A stretch of 64,000 nt of DNA from Acanthopleura granulata (Eukaryota; Mollusca; Polyplacophora; Chitonida; Chitonidae), in assembly GCA_016165875.1 (NCBI GenBank), contig JABBOT010000033.1, positions 973,357 through 1,037,356 on the forward strand, given 5' to 3'. This document shows, in pieces, positions 14,401 through 26,400 of the stretch. How positions within the stretch are numbered: the stretch's first letter is position 1; each line of letters begins with the position of its first letter. The position numbers and the translations under genes are program-made. The notes beneath the pieces were generated by a model, which worked only from the letters and a program-made list of their open reading frames with translations, did not search any database and was not told the origin of the DNA.

Positions 14401-17400
14401 AACAGAGAGACAGACAGACCAAAATCTTATTTTAAAGTGAAAGACAGCTCATTCATTACTGAGGCACTGTTCATTAAAACAATTACAAAATTCTCTTTTG
14501 AATGCAAAAAACTTGCTGGAATTTTTTTTGCTGGAATCCTTTGCTGAATTACAGTGTATCTTCATTTGCAGTGTGGAGTGTTTTGCTGCTGACTGGTGAT
14601 CTGAAGGCACCCATGCTTATAAGCCTGTAAGAGACTGACCAATCCGAGAGCTAGGAGAGCTCAGCTATTTATAAGCTGTGACATAAATGTCCTGCGTTGA
14701 CTGTCAATGTAACATGTAATAGCACAGGGACAAGACACTATTTCAAATGATGTATATTTTAATTATATCAAATCCTTCAGTGAACAACACTGCAAAGTAA
14801 TTCCACACCCCTGTGTTATGGCGGGAGTAAGTTTCTCGATCATTTCATGTTATAAATTTGCATACACAAGTTTCAACCACAACCCTGGCAGCTTACTGCA
14901 GCATCAGGTGACAGGAGTGTTCCGCGCTTGGAACAATTACATCACCGCCCACACACAACGTCTGCGTTTCATGAATGCGCTGTCTTTCACTTTAAGTATT
15001 GACATCATCATGAGAAAGTTTGAAACTAAATTCCATTAAATCCAGCAAAGTAGTTCAGGCAATATCTTACACATACGCAGTAGCTGATTCGAATAGCTGA
15101 AATATGGCCAAAGTAAAATCAGCTTCCTCTTAAGAAAGCTTGAAACTGAATACCATTAAACTCTGTCAAGCAGTTGCGGACAAGGAGCAGACAATAACGC
15201 TGATAAAACAGAACCCAGCACAGGTAAACAAATCTACTCTTAATCAGTTATATCAGGTCACCATCATTAAGCTTGAAATCAAATCTCTATTAATTTTTCA
15301 TGTAGCAGTATTGAAGATACCTTGGAGAAACAAAATCAGGTGAGAGAAAACTAATGATGACACCACAAGCACAGTCTGAGCTCCTCCTAGCCGAAGTTGG
15401 AGACATGGAATACATTGCAAAGTGATGGCTGAATAACATAAGTACTGTTCTCATGACAGGTGGAAAAAATATCCTACGAAACGCGAAGCGTCAAGTGTGT
15501 TATCATTTCCACCTTTCACAGGAACAATATTTATGGTATTCTGCCTTCACTTAGCAATATTCTATTAATTACTTATACTTTAAAAATGTCCTGGTTTTGT
15601 GTAGTTAAAGAAGTTTTAAGCCATGTCCTTAAGCCTGTCAGTAGTGTGACGCGTATGGGACATCTAGGATGACGTCGTGCCTTCTTGCACGATGTAGGAA
15701 TATAGCAGTGGCGTAGACTTGTTTTATGACATCATCCAAGCGACCTCAGATTGGAACATCACAAAAACATTATGTTTCATTTTCGACATAATGACGTCTG
15801 GCTGTGCAATATTTCAATGTTATAACAAAAGTGATGTCGAACTAATGAAACTATCACTTATATCAGTGAAGGAAATACTGGGATTTAGGGTTAGGGTTAG
15901 GGTTAGGGGGGTTAGGGTTAGGTTAGGGTTAGGGTGTATACGCTGATGTATAAAAAATAACACCCAATAACTCACCTCACACGTGGTCTTGTGTACAAAG
16001 CTGGTCCCGTTCTTATTTGGTTTAGTCAGCACTAGTTTGTCTTGGAACAGAAACACGTGTCTGTCTTTGCCTTTCCCCACAGGCTCGTTTTCCCACACTT
16101 GAAGGTCACCCTAAATGAGATTGAATGAGGGACTGACTGATTGACTAGTTGACTCACCCAAAGAATTGATAGACTGAATCACAGTTTGATGGATTTACTA
16201 ACTGATGGACTGTTTGACTGATTGAATATAAAAGACTACAGCGCAGAGAGTAAAACCAGACCAGTGACGACGGTGTGATAGTTGGCAAATGGTCACACGT
16301 GACCGGTGAAATCCAGTCTGTTGTCAGCTTGTCTCAGGGTTTTATTCTAACTGTTCATGTAAGCATTTAAGAAGTAACAACTTACACCCATCTAGCGCCA
16401 CAGCCTAAGCAAAATTAGGAAAAAAAGAAAATTTACCTAAAAATTTGCCTATTGAATGACAGATTGGATGATTGATTGGTTAGTTGATTGATTGAATGAC
16501 TCATCAGCTGATCGACTGATTTCTTCGCTGACAGATAAACTGACAAACAGACTGACCGATTAGTTCATGAACTGACTGGTTAGCCCATTGAATGATTGAC
16601 TGACAGACAGCTAAGTAGCTCCACCAGTTCAGTGGGAAGTGATGAAAAATAGCAAATGATGGCAGCCAGTGTTACAGTGGAATTGAGCCACAGCAGAGTC
16701 TGCGGGAACCTTACGACCACATAACGTAGCAAGCGTAACTTTCTACCGATTACCAGCTCATCAAAAATCTAAATGTGACAAAAGCATGATGTCCAAACAT
16801 CATTTTTCCCCAAATCCTACTCGGCAACAATCGACTACAGGTCTGAAAACAGAAAATGCCTCTGCCTGTTTCAAAGCAAGAAATGATGAGTACAATGAGT
16901 ACCGCACAGCAGACAAGGGCTTCATATCTTACTGACTTAGTTTTCATGCAGTAATATTACTCTGCCCCATTCTCTATATCAGAAGTATAGCAACCCAAAC
17001 CTTAAACCAGGAAAAAGTGTCCAAAAACGAAACAGCCGAAGGGGCAACACTTCACCCACTATGGCTGACAAAATGCTGTATCCCCCTAACCATCAAGGGG
17101 AGGCTACTCCTACTCACATGACGAATCAGAGTTCCTAAACTGGACAGGTCCCCGGGAAATCCCTCCACGGTGCCTAGGAGCTTCACATCTTCTATGCGTC
17201 GTAAAATCTCAGAAAGCATGTGAATAGCGCCTTCTGTGTCTGTGGAATCGTCGCCCACTCTGCATGTATACTTCAAGATGTCCTGGGTAATGAAGTCAAT
17301 CAATCAAAATGTTCATACCAAAAACACTATAAACACTACGTGTGTTGCATGAAAATGTGGGAAAACACTACGTGTGTTGCATGAAAAGGTGGGGAAACAC

Positions 17401-20400
17401 TACGTGTGTTGCATGAAAATTTGGGGAAACACTATGTGTGTTGCATGAAAAGGTGGGGAAACACTATGTGTGTTGCATGAAAATTTGGGGAAACACTATG
17501 TGTGTTGCATGAAAAGGTGGGGAAACACTACGTGTGTTGCATGAAAAGGTGGGGAAACACTGTGTGTGTTGCATGAAAATGTGGAAAAACAATGCAACCA
17601 TAAACTGCAGTATTTAATGATATCCTGAGTTACCCCAGGTTACATGTATCTCAGCTAACAGTGTTAGAAGTGTTCTGATTAAAATCAACTTTAAGTGGTT
17701 GGCTTCATGGTAAAACACCTATCCTAGGCAAGTTCCTGATGAACTCTTAACAGTTCTCCTGTGTAAGGGTGTTAAAGCGCATTTAAAGGAGAAGAAAACA
17801 TAAAAATGATGCCAAATCAGATGAAAGAGCATGAGATATTACATGCAGATGTACAGTAGCATTTCTTATCTTTTTTGATTTCTTCCATCAAACAGGAGAA
17901 AGAGTATTTGAAAATATTTCTATACAGTGGTTATCTCAGACCACATCTGCCATATAAGTGCAGCACTGTCAATAATCGCACTGGTGACACACTTAAGGAC
18001 TGCAATGTCTCTAACAGCACTTACTTTTAACATTGCTTGCAACACACTTATGTACAGCACTGTGAATAATCACACTTACTTGTAACTCAGCCTGGTAACA
18101 CACTTAAGTACAGTACTGCAAACAACCACACTTAATTTTAACACAGTCTGGTAACACACTTAAATAAAGCACCGTCAACAATCACATTACTTTTAACACA
18201 GCCTGGTACTCCTGTATTCTTGCTATTGGTCTCCTCAGGCATTCAGGTAAGACTTGTTCACTACCACTCTTCCTGTTGTACTCCTGAAACAGAAAAACAG
18301 GCAGTAGAGTTATTCCCCTTGATCAAATTTTTATGGACTATGTCCCCTTTTCTTAGCTTCACACAGGTGACACCTCCTTTATTTTCTTGATTGGCGTTTT
18401 ACGCCATACTCCAGAATATTCCACTTATATGATGGCGGCCAGGATGATGATTGGAGGAAACCGGGCAGAACCTGGGGGAAGCCCTTGACCACCTGCAGTT
18501 TGCTGGCAGACCTTACCATGTATGACCAAACAGGAAGCAAACATGAGGTGGACTGGTGGTGAGAGGCTCACAGGTCATTACGCTGCACTCTCCCTATTAC
18601 TGTCCCCCTTACTTTGAGCACATCCTTAATGTGCACACACAACTCAATACAACACAGTCACATAAATGTCCCTAAAAGTATCCCTAAAAGCTGCTTGTTT
18701 GACACATCTGTACAAACTTTTAAGGTTGCTTGTTTGCCACATCTGTACAAACTTTTAAGGTTGCTTGTTTGACACATCTGCACAAACTTTTAAGGTTGCT
18801 TGTTTGCCACATCTGTACAAACTTTTAAGGATACATGTTTGCCACATCTGTACCAACTTTTAAGGTTGCTTGTTTGCCACATCTGTACAAACTTTTAAGG
18901 TTGCTTGTTTGACACATCTGTACAAACTTTTAAGGTTGCTTGTTTGCCACATCTGTACAAACTTTTAAGGATGCATGTTTGCCACATCTGTACAAACTTT
19001 TAAGGTAGGTTGTTTGCCACATCAGTACAAACTTTTAAGGTTGCTTGTTTGACACATCTGTACAAACTTTTAAGGATACATGTTTGCCACATCTGTACCA
19101 ACTTTTAAGGTTGCTTGTTTGCCACATCTGTACAAACTTTTAAGGTTGCTTGTTTGACACATCTGTACAAACTTTTAAGGTTGCTTGTTTGCCACATCTG
19201 TACAAACTTTTAAGGATGCATGTTTGCCACATCTGTACAAACTTTTAAGGTAGGTTGTTTGCCACATCAGTACAAACTTTTATATTTGCTTGTTTTCCAC
19301 ATCTGTACAAACTTTTAAGGATGCATGTTTGCCACATCTGTACAAACTTTTATGGTTGCTTGTTTGACATATCTGTACAAACTTTTAAGGTGGCTTGTTT
19401 GACACGTGTACAAGTTGCTTGTTTGCTTGAATGTGTTCCATCTTCGCTTTCAATATGTTTTTGGTTACATCACAACAGTGACTTCTTGTAGCAGGCTGCA
19501 CCCAATGCAAACATATCTGGACTGCTGCCTCACTGGAACAGCATGCCAAAGACACCAGACAGGACACCCCACCCAGTCACATTATACTGACACCAGGCCA
19601 ACCGGTACTTGCCCTATTCCTCTAATATTAAAACCCGCCCAGATAACGCAGTTGGTAGAGCGTCCGCTTTCGGATGGGGAGATCTGGGTTCAAACCTGGG
19701 TCGGGCCATACCAAATACTTTAAAAAATGGTACATCCTGCTTCCTCGCTAGGCGCTCAGCAATAAGAGGATAGAGGGTGGACTGGTCAGCCCGGTGTCAG
19801 TATAATGTGACTGGGTGAGGGGGCTTATTGGGTGTCTTCGGCAAGTTGCCTCAGTGGGGCAGCACCAGCTAAAAGATACAGTGGAAATTCGTCCTTCACC
19901 AAGGAGACACCGAAATAGGGCGTTTAACAATAAGCATTCATTCATTCATTCATTCTAATATTAAACGTGAAGCAAGGTAGCATGAAGAGTAACGATGGTT
20001 AGTCTTACACGACTCGATTTGGAACCCTGGATTTATCATTTTTAGGGAAAGACACTTTTAGTCACTATGCCACCGCAATCAGTAAAACTTTCACAAGAAG
20101 GAAAAATTATGGCTTAACGTCACTAAATCAGACATAAACACCAGATCACATGACAAACCTTTAAGAATTTCTTCACATCTTCTCCGGAGAGTAGAAACTC
20201 TGCGTTATCTCTTCCACTGCCATACGGAATATACTTTTCAAACTGATCTTTCTGAAATTAAAATCAAACAATAAACTGTTTTTAAAGTTTATTACAATAA
20301 CATACATGCATTGTTTTATGTAGAAAGGTTTTAAATGAAAAGTTGAAACACATAAGCAAGTTTGCGACAATTCAGCTCCTGTCATGATATGTGTCTCTAA

Positions 20401-23400
20401 CACACGGACACCGATGAAAGGTTTCATGAAAATTCTCGCGTTCTTTCGCTTAAGCAAACACGTTTTGTCCAAGCAACGTATGTAGTGTTTGATTGAAGTC
20501 TTTTCGAGTCTTTTTCAAAAACACTCCATGTTGGGCTTTGGCAATAGACTACCGACTTAAACAATTTACTGAGCTTATATTCAAAATGTACTTAGTTTTT
20601 TTACTTATTTACTTATTTCATTGGTGCTTTTATGCAATACTCATTGCACCTATATGACAACAGCTACATCATTGCAGAAGGAAATTGGGCGGGGGGGGGG
20701 GGGGAAGGCCGGAATCACAAATATCTGAAGGTCACCCATGCTGGCCCCCTAAAAATGTCATCATGTTAGTTACCAAATTTTCTCATACATACTTGTAAGG
20801 TACTCTGAGTGCAAATCTCCTAAACAGGTACCCTAATTCTTCAATCTTTTCAACCACTGCTGAAAACAAAACTTAAGTATTTTCTTGAAGGGGTATAGGT
20901 TCTAGAGAAGTAAATTCTTATAATTCTATGAAGTTTATACCTACGGTGAGACAAAAAGTCATTTTTGGTTTACAATAACTGTATGCACAAATTACCTGCT
21001 TTAATGATTGAAAAGGTTGAAAGATTAACAGTATAGTTACAAATCACTTAACTATAAACAAAGAGACATAACTCTGTATGTATGTCCTGATTGAAAATGC
21101 TAAAGAATAATATTAAAAGGGATCCAGATCACAACTGAACTTCAGCTGGTTGGCACTTGAGCCAAATATTTCATTTATATCCATTCATAACTTTTTCCAC
21201 TAAGTTTCTCACATATGGACTGACAGACACATGAACCCTGGAAAACACATTAACAGGTTATCATGATAACCAGCAGCAAGGAGGCAAACTCAGGGGTTTT
21301 TCCAGCCAACATCTTTTCAGAAACTCAGTTTGAGCAAATCCAAAAACTCAGTATTTTTTCATCACCAATGTGTTATAAACTCAATTTATTTCATTAAAAC
21401 ACAACACAAAATTTGTCTAAAACTCAAGTTTTCCAAGGTTACCACAGCGAGAAAGCGGCTAGAAAAGCCTCTGGAACTAGAGCACTGGAATGGCTTACCA
21501 GCTCGAGCATAACTTTCCCCACAGTCCCTGGATTCAGAGCACAGCTGGTGAGAGCTGGCAAAAGGACGCTGCAAAACACACGATACAGACAGATCAATAC
21601 ATATTGCATGTCTTATTCATTTATTGTATTTAATTGGCGCTCAGTCTTGTGCTTCGGAATTTTTCACCGATGTATGTAACTGCAGTCAGGTTTATTGGCA
21701 AAGAGAATGCGAATGCTTGGAGTAAACATGTAAGTATCAAGCACTCGGACTATAGTCACGGTGAAATGGACAAAAAGCTTGAACCCACAGTGGTCAGAGG
21801 CCTATCAGCTACGGCAATATGTACTGACCAACAGATTTCAGCCCCGAAAGTGCATTTTTTGAGGCAAATAATAAAATATCATGAAATATTACTGTAGCTG
21901 CTGAAACATGTTTTTTTGAAAATCCACACCTTCCACAAACAATTCACAAAACACCTTTCTAAAATCAACATAACTCTCAGGACGAGGATAAATGAGCAAA
22001 TTAGTCACTGACAAATTAGTCACTGACAAAATTCAGGGGACATCAACCAAAATTAGTCACTGACAAAATTCTGAGTCATTCAGGGGACCTCAACCAAAAT
22101 GAGTCACTGACAAAATTCGGCGTCATTCAGGGGACATCAACCCAAATGAGTCACTGGCAAAATTCTGAGTCACTCAGGGGACATCAACCAAAATCAGTCA
22201 CTGAGGACCCCTTTTTATATCTTCGCATGTTATTTATTATGAAATGTTTTAACCTTCATCAACTGCCTAAAATCAAAATATTTAGCAATAAACAATGTAC
22301 GGAAATAATATTTTCATTTATTGAAGATAACATCCTTGTGAATTTACAATAAAATTATGTAGCCTCTCGGACATGACAAATGCACTGAGATGATAAGAAT
22401 AGTGGGAAAGCAAGACATTTTTTTCAGCCACAATGGTTTCTAATCATAAACTCCATCTGTCTGTAAATAAGAAGGAATGTCCATATGTATGACCCTCAAT
22501 ATCCTCCGAAACATAATCATATAAATACACAAGGCCAAAAAGAGACACAAGGCCAAAAAAATACACAATGCAAAAATACACAATGGAATGCAAAACTATA
22601 ATTATTTACTTGGAATGAAATTCCTGAATGTCTTTCACATTTCCGAAAATGACCTCTTTCTTCTCCTTGACAATGTCGGGGATGTTTCGCTCCTTGAACA
22701 TGTTGTCATGGAAACACTCAGTGATGTTCTTCAGCTGATTGATGTACTCTCTTTCAGTTTCGAGCAAGTCCGTCAGGACATACCTAAAACAAAACAAGAA
22801 AATAAAAAAAATTTAAAACGTAAGCATTCAATGAGAAAACCTGCCTTGCCAAGCATTATTTAATAAGTGTGTCTCTGCAATTTTATCCCTTAATGAAAAT
22901 GACTTTGATAAATGTTAAAGATGTTTAGCGTTCCAAACACAACACTTGTTCACATCAAGCATCTCGTCAAAATTTATAATTATTTAGGGAAATTTGCATT
23001 CTTTCATTACAGAGAACGTTTTGATGCATTTTTATAACTATTACAACAAAAAGGGCATCTCAAATAGTGTCTCATTAATCTGTAACTTTTCAAATAATCA
23101 ATACAGTCTAATAAACTTTAAAAATTCTTGGCTTACTAGGCAGAATGACTTAAATAAATAGAAAATACAGAAAATACATTTAACTTTGTCGGAAAAATCC
23201 CCCAATCACGTCAGATGTCCAGACTTTGGCAATCAAACATAAGAGTATGGTTGCATTGTATTAACTGATCAAATTAAATAATATTGAACATTTTGGTTAG
23301 CTTAAAAAATATTATTATTTAAGTACAGTCCATGCAAAACTGAGCATAAAATCCAATTAAAAATGTCTTGTCTTAAGTTAGTTGGTGTCTCTGGTGTTTA

Positions 23401-26400
23401 TATTTTTGATGTTTAGTCTTGCCTCTCCAAAAGAAAACAACAAATTCTTCTCACAAGAGATTATAAGTAAATGTTACATGCTACAGGTAGCTGACAACAA
23501 CAACATCCTGACAGACACCTTCCAGCAGCTCAAGGCAGGCAGAGCCATGTCAGCTCACCAGGTGTCGTTCTCATCCCTGGATTCCGAGAATCGTCGTCGT
23601 TACCATGACACCGCCAAATCTGAGCATGATACCAATATCTCAACCATTAAAACAAAAAAAATAAACAGTCTCATCATCGATTTGTAAATAAACATGATTG
23701 GTTGTTTGATCGCACTTTCTCAATTGGCCTAAATCACGAACAGTTTGCCACAGCAGTAGCAGGAATAACGCGGAGGCCTACCTAACTCACCCATCGTGAT
23801 CGTTGTCAGTGAAACAACAGAAACCAACAGTTAGCAAAACATATTCTTCAGGTACACATATGCAAACTATCAGATTAAAAGGCTGTGCTAAATCACTTCT
23901 AAGTGGATAGAACAACGAAGTGAACATCATTCCAGCGAACTAACTCTTGTCTTTAATTGTTATCAAGTGCACAGAAATGAACATTCCTTTTCCTTCAGTT
24001 CTGCTGAGGTGAAGCCCAAATAACTGTGCCTTCAACTTTTGCATACGATTAGGGAACTGTTTGAACTCCATTCCTTAATCCGCTGATCACCAAAATTATA
24101 AAGACAATAATAATTATATAAATTTTAACACCACATTTCTAAAAGTTTCCTAAATTTATTCATTAAATCAATTTTTTTAAAATGCAAATAGGATTAATCT
24201 GTTTGTCTACACGTCAAACAAGATACTCTTTTACATCCTTTTGCTAACGCATATTTTTTGAAAGGCTATGCTGCACCATCTTGTGTGCATTTGCTGAAAT
24301 ACAAAATTCAGGAAAACTTAAGATCCCATTGGTTACCATGGAAACCATGGATGTGAAGGAACAATGTTGGGCAGGTTTACGTCATACCATGAATGCAAGT
24401 CATTCGACAAGTTTTATGGAAATTAGAGACGATTTTGTGAAACGGCCTAGCCGCTGGCCTTGAGCTGCTGGAGACAACATCGTAGGGTAATCATCATGTG
24501 CAACAGTGAAAACACAGAAATGAATGTTCAGTCTAAAAAAAAAAAAAATTCAAAATATTATAGAACAATGAATTAAAACAAGTGTAAATTGTGCCACATG
24601 TTACATGTTAAAAGAATGGATTTCACAAGTATGACAGTTCAGAGGCAAAATTGGACAGCATTGCAGATAAAGGTAACCTGACAGAAACATATGTTGAATT
24701 TAGAGTTCATAAAATACTGTGTAATATGCACTCCAAACCCCTTGACCTTGAAGACCCCTTATGACCTTGAAAAATGGGAAAAGTTCGCTGATAATCAATA
24801 GGGTTTTTCCTCATGACAATGTGTGCTGAAGTGTGGTGTGAGTTTGGCGAACTTAGGGTGAATTGTTCAGGAGTTAAAGTGTTAACAAGAAAGCTGACAG
24901 ACAGTCCAACAAACAGACAAACGGACGCCGACTGCAATAATACCCCCAGGCCAATACTGGCAGAGGAGTAAAAAAACATATCACATACATTATCCATAGA
25001 TCATCATTATTCAACTTACACAGCAAAACACCTGAACTTTTACATGTTAATTGGAACAAAAATTGGAAGATTAAAGACGATAAATAAGTAAGCTGTGACA
25101 AACCTATCCTCCAGACATCAGTCTCCTAGTTTGGAAATAAACCAAATTTGATGGAGGAATAAATGTAGGAAATCTTTGATAGATTTATTGCCAAATGAAG
25201 GCTGGTTATGACAAAAGGCTCGCAATATGAATGAATGATTATGGCTTAACGCCACATCGGCAATATCTCAGCCATATCGTGGCGAGCTCGCAATATGAAT
25301 GAATGATTATGGCTTAACGCCACATCGGCAATATCTCAGCCATATCGTGGCGAGCTCGCAATATGAATGAATGATTATGGCTTAACGCCACATCGGCAAT
25401 ATCTCAGCCATATCGTGGCGAGCTCGCAATATGAATGAATGATTATGGCTTAACGCCACATCGGCAATATCTCAGCCATATCGTGGCGAGCTCGCAATAT
25501 GAATGAATGATTATGGCTTAACGCCACATCGGCAATATCTCAGCCATATCGTGGCGAGCTCGCAATATGAAAGCAAGCATCTCATGAGAGGATTTGCACT
25601 ACACAACGGCTACAGGGTTTATTAAAAGTGCAAATCTGTGTGTATATTTTATGATAAATTCAGTAAAAAATAAAATAAGCAAATTACTAACCATCAGATG
25701 TCCAGAACTGGCTGATCCACTTTCACAAATTCATTCACTCTACATATAAGTAGCAGGTTGTTCCCCAATGAGGTTATATTTATCATGCCTTCTCAATACC
25801 CAAAGGCAAATCTCACACATAAAAATGAAAAAGAAATACAGGTCTATCCTTCACAGGGATGCTCCAGTTTGTCATAAATGTATCTGAACTCTTTCCTACA
25901 TTATTCAAATATTTTTGAACACAAAGTTTTTAATTTCGTAATTAAAAAAGTCAACATCTGCTATTTCCTCAACCTTTTCGCATACCAAGAAGCAAATCTC
26001 AATGAGATTTATCCACCCTTTGATTTGATTTGGAGGCAAAAATTACACTGGTTTGATTGGCTAATTTCAGGGCTTTAAAAAACTGCCCTCAAAACACATC
26101 TGGATTAACACCTTCTAAACACGCGAAAAGGTTGATGAAGTACTCTGTATTTTAAATTCCCTTACATCTTTCCAGTTTCATTATTTTACAACTGATAATT
26201 AAATACATTTATAAAGTAATCCAATTCATACAGCTTTAATTTTGAGTCACATATCAAAAGGGTAAAAAAAAAAAAAAAAACAGAAAGTAAAAACCAGAGA
26301 AAGCAAAAAAGTCTTTACTGTCTATTTCTTCAACAAAACTGAAGCATATTTATATTTGTTTCAATCCAAAATAAAGATTCGGCACAAATCAAAGACAGAA

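Noticed and set aside
15886..15934. Chromosome end
   Set aside because: Only about 50 bases of TTAGGG, embedded between gene exons.
19630..19705. Possible tRNA gene (A and B boxes present)
   Set aside because: The acceptor stem pairs only partly, and the sequence continues into a SINE body with an ATTC tail; related bodies occur elsewhere in the window.
23382..23687. Plus-strand frame of 101 residues with a hydrophobic start
   Set aside because: No promoter, splice or family evidence; lies in the x12-x13 intron.
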